Source: Bacillota bacterium (lineage in GTDB: Bacteria > Bacillota > Clostridia > Christensenellales > CAG-138). Taken from it: a stretch of DNA of 11,904 nucleotides. Numbering within the stretch: position 1 is the first letter of the stretch; each line of letters begins with the position of its first letter. Both the position numbers and the translations under genes were made by a program. The notes beneath the pieces are model-generated. The model was not told the origin of the DNA. It did not search any database and saw only the letters and a list, made by a program, of their open reading frames with translations. The stretch lies in NCBI GenBank assembly GCA_023451115.1, contig JAEXFV010000079.1, positions 1 through 11,904 on the forward strand, written 5' to 3'. Below are positions 5,357-11,904 of the stretch, piece after piece.

Positions 5357-6799
5357 ATGCATCAGCATCTCCACGAGGAATGCGGCGTGTTCGGCGTTTA
5401 TGGCGACAAAGGCCGGGACGCCGCTACCGCCTGCTATTACGGACTGTTTGCCCTGCAGCACAGGGGACAGGAAAGCTGCGGCATTGTAGCCAACGATGAC
5501 GGGGTGTTTACTGCTTATAAGGACAGTGGCATCGTCAACGATGTGTTTACCCGGGAACGCCTGCACGCCTTAGGTCCCTGCGCTACGGCGGTGGGGCATG
5601 TGCGCTACTCCACCACCGGAGACCAGTCCCGGGCCAATGCCCAACCGCTGGTGGTGAACCATATAAAGGGTTCTATGGCCCTGGCCCATAACGGCAACCT
5701 GACCAACGCTTTTGAGCTGCGGCAGGAGCTGGAACTGAAAGGGTCGATTTTTCATACCACCAGCGATACGGAGGTCATCTCGTACTGCATTACCCAGGAG
5801 CGGCTCACCGCTCCCTCTATTGAAATCGCAGTGCAGCGGGCTATGGGGCGGCTGCAGGGCGCTTTTTCCCTGGTGGTGATGTCTCCCAGTAAGCTGATTG
5901 CCGCCAGGGATCCCCATGGGTTTCGCCCGCTTTGCATCGGCGTGCGAGACGGAAGTTACCTGTTCGCTTCGGAAACCTGCGCGCTGGATTGCGTAGGCGC
6001 TACTTACCTGCGGGATGTGGAGCCGGGGGAAGTGGTGGTAGCGGATGCAAAGGGCCTTCGATCCCTCCGGGAACATTGCAAAGAATGTCCCCGCTCCTTA
6101 TGCGTTTTCGAATTTATCTATTTTGCCCGTCCGGATTCCGTTATTGATGGGGCCTCTGTGCATGTAGCACGTCAGAGGGCCGGGGCGTTTTTGGCCCTGG
6201 AACATCCGGTGCAGGCCGACGTGGTAATCGGCGTGCCGGACAGCGGCCTGGATGCTGCCATCGGCTATGCAAAGCAGGCGGGCATTCCTTATGATATTGG
6301 GTTTATCAAGAATAAATATATTGGCCGCACGTTTATCCAGCCGTCTCAAGCCCAGCGGGAGGACAGCGTGCGTATTAAGCTTAACGCAGTGCCCTCTGCT
6401 GTGCGGGGCAAGCGGGTGGTAATGGTGGATGATTCCATCGTGCGGGGCACAACTTGCGCCCGTATTGTCAAGCTGCTGCGGGAGGCGGGGGCCACAGAGG
6501 TTCATATGCGGGTTTCTGCGCCGCCTTTCCGGCATCCTTGTTATTTTGGCACGGATATCGATTCGCCCGAAACCCTGATTGCCAACAATCATTCCGTAGA
6601 GGAGATTGCCCGCATTATCGGCGTAGACAGCCTGGGCTTTTTGAACGTAGCCCATTTGCCCCTTTTGGCGGATAATGGCCAGCAAGGCTTTTGCGATGCC
6701 TGCTTTACAGGAAACTATCCGGTGGCAGTGCCAAGAACCCCGCAGAAGAGTCGGTTTGAACGTAAGATTTCCCAGCAGGAGCAGGAGGAAGAAGCATGA
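5357..6799 (+). CDS. purF: amidophosphoribosyltransferase PurF (iron-sulfur type)
   Basis: PurF catalyses the committed step, replacing the pyrophosphate of PRPP with ammonia from glutamine. The N-terminus MHQHLHEE would be removed to expose Cys9, the Ntn glutaminase nucleophile, followed by GVFGVYG. Glutaminase motifs include LQHRGQES (33-40), HVRYSTTGD (81-89) and HNGNLTN (111-117). The phosphoribosyltransferase PRPP loop is VVMVDDSIVRGTT (354-366). Four cysteines match the [4Fe-4S] ligands of the Bacillus subtilis-type enzyme: Cys249 (LCVFEFIYF), Cys395 (RHPCYFG), and Cys446 and Cys449 (FCDACFTGNYP). This implies an oxygen-sensitive, clostridial/Bacillus-type enzyme that is probably feedback-inhibited by nucleotides, as in the family. 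The 480-residue length is normal. The stop overlaps the purM start as ATGA, and the acidic C-terminus QEQEEEA encodes the purM ribosome site. Confidence 0.97.
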   Translation: MHQHLHEECGVFGVYGDKGRDAATACYYGLFALQHRGQESCGIVANDDGVFTAYKDSGIVNDVFTRERLHALGPCATAVGHVRYSTTGDQSRANAQPLVVNHIKGSMALAHNGNLTNAFELRQELELKGSIFHTTSDTEVISYCITQERLTAPSIEIAVQRAMGRLQGAFSLVVMSPSKLIAARDPHGFRPLCIGVRDGSYLFASETCALDCVGATYLRDVEPGEVVVADAKGLRSLREHCKECPRSLCVFEFIYFARPDSVIDGASVHVARQRAGAFLALEHPVQADVVIGVPDSGLDAAIGYAKQAGIPYDIGFIKNKYIGRTFIQPSQAQREDSVRIKLNAVPSAVRGKRVVMVDDSIVRGTTCARIVKLLREAGATEVHMRVSAPPFRHPCYFGTDIDSPETLIANNHSVEEIARIIGVDSLGFLNVAHLPLLADNGQQGFCDACFTGNYPVAVPRTPQKSRFERKISQQEQEEEA

Positions 6800-7830
6800 A
6801 AAGCCATAGCGAAAGTTACCGCCAGGCAGGAGTGGATATTACCGCAGGATATGAAGCGGTAAAGCTGATGAAAACACATATCGCCCGCACCATGACGCCA
6901 GGCGTGGTGTCCGGCATTGGCGGGTTTGGCGGGCTGTTTGCCCCGGCGTTTTCCGGCATGCAGGAGCCTGTGCTGGTGTCCGGCACGGATGGGGTGGGCA
7001 CGAAACTCAAAATGGCCTTTTTGCTGAACCGCCATGACACGGTGGGCATTGATTGTGTGGCCATGTGCGTGAACGATATTATCTGTTGTGGTGCAAAACC
7101 CCTGTTCTTTTTGGATTATATTGCCGTAGGGAAAAACCTGCCCCAACGGGTGGCAGAGATTGTATCCGGCGTAGCCGAGGGCTGCGTACAGGCCGGAGCG
7201 GCCCTGATTGGTGGAGAAACGGCGGAAATGCCAGGATTTTATGCTGAGGAGGAATATGACCTGGCCGGGTTTGCCGTGGGCATGGTGGACAAGACTGCTA
7301 TCATCGATGGATCCCATATTCAGCAGGGGGACGTGCTCATCGCGCTGCCATCTTCCGGCTTCCATTCCAACGGTTATTCGCTGGTGCGCCGGGTATTTGA
7401 TGTGGAAAACCGGGATTTGAATGAAAAAGACCCGGAAACCGGCTGCACATTAGGGGAAGCGCTGCTTGCTCCTACTAAAATTTATGTAAAACCCGTGCTG
7501 GCGCTGCTTTCCCAGGTGGAAGTCAGGGGCATTGCCCATATCACCGGCGGCGGGTTTTATGAAAATATCCCCCGCAGCCTGCCTGCGGGCATGCAGGCGA
7601 AAGTGGATGGGAAGAGCCTGCGCATCCCTTCGATTTTCCGGCGGTTGCAGCGGGAAGGAAATATCCCGGAACGGGATATGTTCAACACCTTTAATATGGG
7701 CGTAGGCATGTGCCTTGTGTTACCTGCTGCCCATGCGGATACAGCCATTGCAACTTTGAAGGCCCAGGGAGAAGACGCCTATGTAATGGGCCATGTGGAG
7801 GCGGGCGAAGGCGGGGTTGTGCTATGCTGA
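6796..7830 (+). CDS. purM: AIR synthetase (FGAM cyclo-ligase) PurM
   Basis: PurM closes the imidazole ring of AIR from FGAM using ATP. The 344-residue length is normal. Motifs are SGTDGVGTKL (62-71), GIDCVAMCVNDI (84-95), GAKPLFFLDYIA (99-110) and LIGGETAEMPGFY (137-149), with HITGGGF in the C-terminal half (AIR synthase-related fold). The ATG at 6796 overlaps the purF stop as ATGA and is preceded by GGAGGAAG within the purF tail. The 3' end overlaps purN by 7 nt (ATGCTGA), so purF, purM and purN appear to be translationally coupled. Confidence 0.97.
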   Translation: MKSHSESYRQAGVDITAGYEAVKLMKTHIARTMTPGVVSGIGGFGGLFAPAFSGMQEPVLVSGTDGVGTKLKMAFLLNRHDTVGIDCVAMCVNDIICCGAKPLFFLDYIAVGKNLPQRVAEIVSGVAEGCVQAGAALIGGETAEMPGFYAEEEYDLAGFAVGMVDKTAIIDGSHIQQGDVLIALPSSGFHSNGYSLVRRVFDVENRDLNEKDPETGCTLGEALLAPTKIYVKPVLALLSQVEVRGIAHITGGGFYENIPRSLPAGMQAKVDGKSLRIPSIFRRLQREGNIPERDMFNTFNMGVGMCLVLPAAHADTAIATLKAQGEDAYVMGHVEAGEGGVVLC

Positions 7831-8468
7831 CGCGCATTGCAGTGCTGGTGTCCGGCGGGGGCACCAATTTGCAGGCGTTGCTGGATGCCCAGCAAACGGG
7901 CCGGCTGCCCCATGGCCGTGTTGTGTTGGTGGTTTCCTCCAACCCACAGGCATATGCCCTGACAAGGGCGAAAAACTGCGGTGTAGAAACCGCGGTGGTG
8001 GAAAAGAAAAAGGGGGAAAGCTTTGAAAAAGGCCTTTTGTCTCTGCTGGAGCAAAGGCAAATCGGTTTGGTGGTGCTCGCTGGGTTTATGACCATTTTAA
8101 GCCCTGGGTTTATTGCCCGGTATCCGGGGCGAATCCTCAATGTGCACCCTTCTTTGATTCCTTCTTTTTGCGGTAAGGGATTTTATGGGATCAAGGTACA
8201 TGAGGCGGCATTGCAATATGGTGTGAAAGTTACAGGGGCAACGGTGCACCTGGTGAACGAAGTGCCGGATGGCGGCAAAATCCTGCTGCAAAAAGCAGTG
8301 GAGGTGCAGCCGGACGATACCCCGCAAACCCTTCAGCGCCGGGTAATGGAGCAGGCGGAGTGGGTGTTGTTGCCCCAGGCCACGGAAATGATGGCGGCAA
8401 AGCTGGCGAAGGAACAAGAAAATCTATCGTGTGTTGGAGAGGGAGAATACCATGATGCAAACCATTGA
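7824..8468 (+). CDS. purN: GAR transformylase PurN
   Basis: PurN transfers a formyl group from 10-formyltetrahydrofolate to GAR. The 214-residue chain has SGGGTNLQALL (10-20, phosphate-binding loop), VSSNPQAYAL (37-46), LAGFMTILS (85-93), and the catalytic triad Asn106 and His108 in LNVHPS, with Asp149 in PDGG. The start at 7824 gives the usual family N-terminus (LTRIAVLVSGGGTNLQ) and overlaps the purM stop by 7 nt. The frame is open further upstream inside purM, but that part is out-of-frame purM sequence. The C-terminal tail (about 200-214) overlaps the next gene by 17 nt and carries its ribosome binding site. No folate-independent PurT is seen. Confidence 0.95.
   Translation: MLTRIAVLVSGGGTNLQALLDAQQTGRLPHGRVVLVVSSNPQAYALTRAKNCGVETAVVEKKKGESFEKGLLSLLEQRQIGLVVLAGFMTILSPGFIARYPGRILNVHPSLIPSFCGKGFYGIKVHEAALQYGVKVTGATVHLVNEVPDGGKILLQKAVEVQPDDTPQTLQRRVMEQAEWVLLPQATEMMAAKLAKEQENLSCVGEGEYHDANH
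8436..8445 (+). promoter_or_regulatory. ribosome binding site embedded in the purN tail
   Basis: GGAGAGGGAG at 8436-8445 lies 6 nt before the ATG at 8452. It favours that start over the in-frame GTG at 8431, which would place the purine-rich site inside the new gene. Confidence 0.7.
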
Positions 8469-9156
8469 CCAGGCGGTATCTTTTTGCGCTTACCCTGGCA
8501 GGGGTGTCCTGTTGGGGCTGACACAACAGGGAGACGAGGCCTTTTTCGCTTATTTTATTATGGGACGCAGTGAAAACAGCCGCAACCGGATATTTGTGGA
8601 GGATGGGGACGGCATTCGAACCCAGGCGTTTGACCCTGCAAAACTTAAGGACCCTTCCTTGATTATTTATGCCCCGGTACGCGTGCTGGGCAATACCACT
8701 ATTGTCACCAACGGCGATCAGACGGATACCATTTACGACTTCCTGGCCCAGGGAAAAAACTGGGAGGAAGCTTTGTATACCCGGGAGTTTGAGCCGGATG
8801 CGCCCAATTATACCCCTCGTATCAGCGGAAAAGCTGTGATAGAAAACGGCAGGCTTGCCTATAGCCTTTCCATTCTCAAACGGGGCGGGGATGGAGGATG
8901 TATCCGGGAATTTTATGATTACCCCCAGCCAATTGCAGGGGAAGGACGGCTCATCCACACTTACCAGACGGATGGAGACCCGCTGCCTTCTTTCCAGGGA
9001 GCGCCTCGCCCGGTGGGGCTGCAGGGCTCGGTAGGTGATATGGCAAAGGTGTTGTGGGAAAGCCTGGATGCGGACAACAAGGTGTCGTTGTTTGTTCGGG
9101 GCGTTTCCCTAACCAGTGGGGATACTACGACTTACCTGTTCAATAAAAATCGATAA
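8452..9156 (+). CDS. purO: IMP cyclohydrolase, PurO-like family
   Basis: This 234-residue protein matches the archaeal-type IMP cyclohydrolase fold, which closes FAICAR to IMP, and is unrelated to the N-terminal domain of bifunctional PurH. Motifs recalled from archaeal PurO are visible: an N-terminal YPGRGVLLGL (14-23), FIMGRSENSRNR (35-46, like the archaeal SSRSFPNR), VLGNTTIVTNGDQTDTI (78-94, like IVGDTAVVSNGSHTDTI), YTPRISG (120-126), and a C-terminal TYQTDGDPLPSFQG (170-183). It sits directly before a stand-alone AICAR transformylase, exactly where bifunctional purH would normally be, which supports the role. The chain is longer than the roughly 200-residue archaeal form as I recall it. 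The start is ATG 8452 for its ribosome site; it overlaps purN by 17 nt. Related proteins are known in some Clostridia, so this is a family assignment and not a new fold. Confidence 0.87.
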   Translation: MMQTIDQAVSFCAYPGRGVLLGLTQQGDEAFFAYFIMGRSENSRNRIFVEDGDGIRTQAFDPAKLKDPSLIIYAPVRVLGNTTIVTNGDQTDTIYDFLAQGKNWEEALYTREFEPDAPNYTPRISGKAVIENGRLAYSLSILKRGGDGGCIREFYDYPQPIAGEGRLIHTYQTDGDPLPSFQGAPRPVGLQGSVGDMAKVLWESLDADNKVSLFVRGVSLTSGDTTTYLFNKNR

Positions 9157-9168
9157 AGGAGGCTATCC

Positions 9169-10347
9169 ATGAACGAGTTGGCCTTAAAATACGGCTGCAA
9201 CCCCAATCAGAAACCCGCCCGCATTTATATGGAAGGGGGAGAAAATCTACCCATTCAGGTGCGAAACGGCAATCCAGGGTATATCAATTTTTTAGACGCG
9301 CTCAATGGCTATCAGCTGGTGCGGGAACTGCAGGAGGCCATCGGCCTGCCGGCAGCCGCTTCTTTTAAGCATGTTAGCCCTGCCGGCGCCGCGGTTGCGC
9401 TGCCGTTGACGAAAGAGGAAGCCCGTATGTATTTTGTGGATGACTTGGGCCCGCTGTCTCCATTGGCCTGCGCTTACGCCAGGGCCAGAGGGGCGGACCG
9501 CATGTCTTCCTTTGGAGATTTTATCGCATTAAGCGGCACTTGCGACGTTTCCACCGCCAGGATCATCGCCAGGGAAGTGTCCGATGGCATAATCGCTCCC
9601 GGGTATGAGCCGGAAGCTCTGGAATTGCTCAAAGCCAAGCGCAAGGGCGGTTATACCGTGATCCAGATAGATGAAAATTATGTTCCGGCGCCGATAGAAC
9701 ACAAACAGGTATATGGCATTACCTTTGAGCAGGGACGCAACGCCCTGGCTATCCGGGAGGATATGCTAAAGAACGTGGTCACGAAAAACCAGGAAATTTC
9801 CCTGGACGCCAGGCGGGATTTGCTGGTGGCTTTGATCGCATTGAAATACACCCAGTCCAACTCGGTCTGTTATGCAAAAAACGCCCAAACCATCGGCGTT
9901 GGCGCAGGGCAACAGTCCCGTATCCACTGCACCCGGCTGGCGGGAAATAAGGCGGATATTTGGTGGTTGAGGCAGCATCCCAAGGCGTTGGGGCTGCAAT
10001 TTGCGCCCGCCCTTTCCCGGCCCGAGCGGGATAATGCCATTGACTGCTACCTTTCGGAGCAAAGCGAGGATGTGCTGGGAGAACAGGTGTGGCAAAACTT
10101 TTTTGCACAGCGCCCGCAGCCCCTCACCAAGGAGGAGAAGCAGGCGTGGTTATCCAAGTTAAACGGAGTGTCTCTGGGCAGCGACGCGTTCTTCCCCTTT
10201 GGGGATAATATTGAGCGCGCCCGCCGCAGCGGCGTTGCTTACGTGGCGCAGCCCGGGGGATCCATTCGGGATGATCATGTGATTGCTACCTGCGACCAGT
10301 ATGGCATCGCCATGGCCTTTACCGGCATGCGGTTGTTCCACCATTAG
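9169..10347 (+). CDS. purH: AICAR transformylase, stand-alone (monofunctional PurH C-terminal domain)
   Basis: This 392-residue enzyme formylates AICAR with 10-formyltetrahydrofolate to FAICAR. It begins directly with the transformylase domain and lacks the MGS-like IMP cyclohydrolase domain of ordinary PurH (usually over 500 residues). SFKHVSPAG (65-73) contains the catalytic Lys67-His68 pair. YTQSNSVCYAKN and GVGAGQQSRIHC follow in the second half, and the C-terminus has SLGSDAFFPFGDNIERA followed by QPGGSIRDDHVI and ends GMRLFHH. A strong AAAGGAGG precedes ATG 9169. It lies 12 nt after the PurO-like gene, which provides the missing cyclohydrolase step, so the two together replace bifunctional PurH. 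The symbol purH is used loosely for the transformylase half. Confidence 0.94.
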   Translation: MNELALKYGCNPNQKPARIYMEGGENLPIQVRNGNPGYINFLDALNGYQLVRELQEAIGLPAAASFKHVSPAGAAVALPLTKEEARMYFVDDLGPLSPLACAYARARGADRMSSFGDFIALSGTCDVSTARIIAREVSDGIIAPGYEPEALELLKAKRKGGYTVIQIDENYVPAPIEHKQVYGITFEQGRNALAIREDMLKNVVTKNQEISLDARRDLLVALIALKYTQSNSVCYAKNAQTIGVGAGQQSRIHCTRLAGNKADIWWLRQHPKALGLQFAPALSRPERDNAIDCYLSEQSEDVLGEQVWQNFFAQRPQPLTKEEKQAWLSKLNGVSLGSDAFFPFGDNIERARRSGVAYVAQPGGSIRDDHVIATCDQYGIAMAFTGMRLFHH

Positions 10348-10368
10348 GGAAACGGGAGGGCAAAACGG

Positions 10369-11649
10369 ATGAACATTTTAGTGGTGGGCGGCGGCGGTCG
10401 GGAACATGCCATCATCAAAAAAATCAGGGAAAATCCCAATGTGGAAACCATATGGGCCCTGCCGGGCAACGGGGGCATTGCGGCCGACGCGGCATGCGTC
10501 CCCATTCCAGCTACGGATATTGAGGGGATGATCGCTTTTGCCAAAGCGCATCCGGTGGATTTTGCTGTAGTAGCCCCGGATGATCCTCTGGCCATGGGCG
10601 CGGTGGACCGCCTGGAGGAATTGGGCATCCCTGCATTTGGCCCCAGGGCAAATGCAGCTATCATCGAAAGCAGCAAAGTGTTTGCAAAGGATCTGATGCG
10701 GCGCTATCACATCCCCACTGCGGATTATGCCGTGTGCGAAACCCTGGAAGGGGCGTTGGACTATCTGAAGACCGCAGCATATCCTCTGGTGGTCAAGGCG
10801 GATGGGTTGGCGCTGGGCAAGGGCGTGATCATTTGCCAGGATCAGCAGGAGGCTCGCCAGGCGGTGCAGTCCATGATGGAGGATAAAATCTTTGGCGAGA
10901 GCGGCAGCCGGGTGGTGATGGAGGCGTTTCTCACCGGCCCGGAGGTATCTGTGCTGGCGTTTACCGATGGAAAAACGGTTGTGCCCATGGTGTCCTCCAT
11001 GGATCATAAACGGGCAGGCGACGGGGATGTTGGCCCCAACACAGGCGGTATGGGTACGGTTGCTCCCAACCCCTGCTATACGCCGGAAATAGCCCAGCGC
11101 TGCATGAAGGAGATTTTTTTGCCCACCATCAAGGCGATGAATCAGGAAGGAAGGACGTTCCGGGGCTGCCTCTATTTTGGTTTAATGCTTACCAAAGACG
11201 GCCCAAAAGTCATTGAATACAATTGCCGCTTTGGGGATCCGGAAACGCAGGTGGTATTGCCATTGCTCAAAACGGATCTGCTTTGCATCATGCAGGCAGT
11301 GGCAGGTGGGACGCTGGCGGATATTCCGGTGGAGTGGCATCCCGGGGCGGCCTGCTGTGTGGTGATCGCCTCCGGCGGGTATCCCGGCAAATATGAAAAG
11401 GGCCTGCCGGTAGACCTGGGGGATGTGGCGCAAAGCAGTGAAGTGCAGGTATACCACGCAGGCACCACGCGCAAAGAGGGCAAACTGGTCACCGCCGGCG
11501 GCCGGCTGCTGGGGGTGACGGCTTTGGGGGACAACCTTGCGCAGGCGGTTGCAAACGCTTATGAGGCCGTAGAGCAAGTAAAAATCCCCGGGGCATTTTA
11601 CCGGCGGGACATTGGTAAACGGGCGTTGCAGGAAGAAAGGAACGGGTAG
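10369..11649 (+). CDS. purD: phosphoribosylamine-glycine ligase (GAR synthetase) PurD
   Basis: PurD joins glycine to phosphoribosylamine with ATP, directly after PurF in the pathway. The 426-residue chain starts MNILVVGGGGREHAII (N-domain), has the ALPGNGGIA loop (30-38), PDDPLAMGAVD (70-80), the ATP-grasp region PLVVKADGLALGKGVI (139-154), the DHKRAGDGDVGPNTGGMG stretch (212-229), and EYNCRFGDPETQ in the metal/ATP-binding part of the C-terminal half. Length and order match the family. ACGGGAGGG lies upstream of ATG 10369, and the gene follows the AICAR transformylase by 21 nt. The partial purL begins 2 nt after its stop. Confidence 0.97.
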   Translation: MNILVVGGGGREHAIIKKIRENPNVETIWALPGNGGIAADAACVPIPATDIEGMIAFAKAHPVDFAVVAPDDPLAMGAVDRLEELGIPAFGPRANAAIIESSKVFAKDLMRRYHIPTADYAVCETLEGALDYLKTAAYPLVVKADGLALGKGVIICQDQQEARQAVQSMMEDKIFGESGSRVVMEAFLTGPEVSVLAFTDGKTVVPMVSSMDHKRAGDGDVGPNTGGMGTVAPNPCYTPEIAQRCMKEIFLPTIKAMNQEGRTFRGCLYFGLMLTKDGPKVIEYNCRFGDPETQVVLPLLKTDLLCIMQAVAGGTLADIPVEWHPGAACCVVIASGGYPGKYEKGLPVDLGDVAQSSEVQVYHAGTTRKEGKLVTAGGRLLGVTALGDNLAQAVANAYEAVEQVKIPGAFYRRDIGKRALQEERNG

Positions 11650-11651
11650 TT

Positions 11652-11904
11652 ATGGTATACCGGATTTATGTAGAAAAGAAGGAAGGGTTCCGGCAGGAGG
11701 CAAATACCCTGTTAGAGGACGTCCGGTCTTTTTTGGGCATCCAATCTATTCGCGGTTTACGGGTGTTAAACCGGTATGACGTGGAGGGGATTTCCCCAAC
11801 GCTGATGGAACGCTGCAAGACTACCGTATTTTCCGAGCCGCAGGTAGACGATTATTACGAAAATATTCCTGCCGGCGCCCAGGCTGTGCTGGCGGTAGAG
11901 TATC
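11652..11904 (+). CDS. purL: FGAM synthase PurL, large single-chain type, 5' part only
   Basis: The first 84 codons of this gene are present before the window ends. The N-terminus MVYRIYVEKKEGFRQEANTL, followed by LEDVRSFLGI and VLNRYDVEGIS, matches the PurS-like N-terminal domain of the large FGAM synthases found in many Clostridia (usually well over 1,200 residues, with the glutaminase domain at the C-terminus). That fits the absence of separate purS and purQ in this operon. FGAM synthase converts FGAR to FGAM using glutamine and ATP. The start is ATG 11652, 2 nt after the purD stop, with AAAGGAA (11636-11642) upstream. The catalytic domains lie outside the window, so the integral type is inferred from the N-terminus. 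Confidence 0.85.
   Translation, partial: MVYRIYVEKKEGFRQEANTLLEDVRSFLGIQSIRGLRVLNRYDVEGISPTLMERCKTTVFSEPQVDDYYENIPAGAQAVLAVEY

Noticed and set aside
7710..7823. Earlier purN start inside purM
   Set aside because: The extra residues are out-of-frame purM sequence (Cys/Arg/Gly-rich) and are not part of the GAR transformylase fold.

Overview
The window is a mid-to-high GC bacterial segment carrying two head-to-tail metabolic operons on the + strand, separated by a short region that holds a small minus-strand gene. Several traits point to an anaerobic Clostridia-type Firmicute, probably gut-associated: a split transketolase, an iron-sulfur type PurF, a purine operon in clostridial order, a stand-alone AICAR transformylase next to an archaeal-type (PurO-like) IMP cyclohydrolase, and a large single-chain PurL. 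This placement comes from gene content and protein motifs; no rRNA or other taxonomic marker is present.

Region 1 (1-3468): a possible end of an upstream gene (2-100), an AT-rich leader, then a three-gene cassette. The first two genes are the split transketolase: the N-terminal subunit at 246-1088 and the C-terminal subunit at 1076-2026, overlapping by 13 nt. The third (2044-3396) is a 450-residue protein that I read as a very divergent, enlarged member of the transaldolase / fructose-6-phosphate aldolase TIM-barrel family. A strong intrinsic terminator (3423-3468) closes the unit. Together these genes would form a non-oxidative pentose-phosphate module. The third protein is the most novel item in the window.

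Region 2 (3469-4126): a convergent/divergent spacer. On the minus strand at 3642-3914 lies a 90-residue protein with 43 Pro, 15 Arg and no Asp, Glu, Lys or Cys. It has its own Shine-Dalgarno sequence and a downstream hairpin with a minus-strand T-run. Upstream of it, on the + strand, is a good sigma-A promoter (4049-4077) for the purine operon.

Region 3 (4127-11904, running off the end): a de novo purine operon in the order purE, purC, purF, purM, purN, purO-like, AICAR transformylase, purD, purL (partial). Spacings are tight, and there are overlaps at purF/purM, purM/purN and purN/purO. The genes cover PRPP to IMP except purB, which is not in the window. No purK, purQ or purS is present; PurL appears to be the integral large form. 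The transketolase/transaldolase module could supply ribose-5-phosphate for PRPP, the substrate of PurF, so the two operons are metabolically adjacent. They appear to be transcribed separately.
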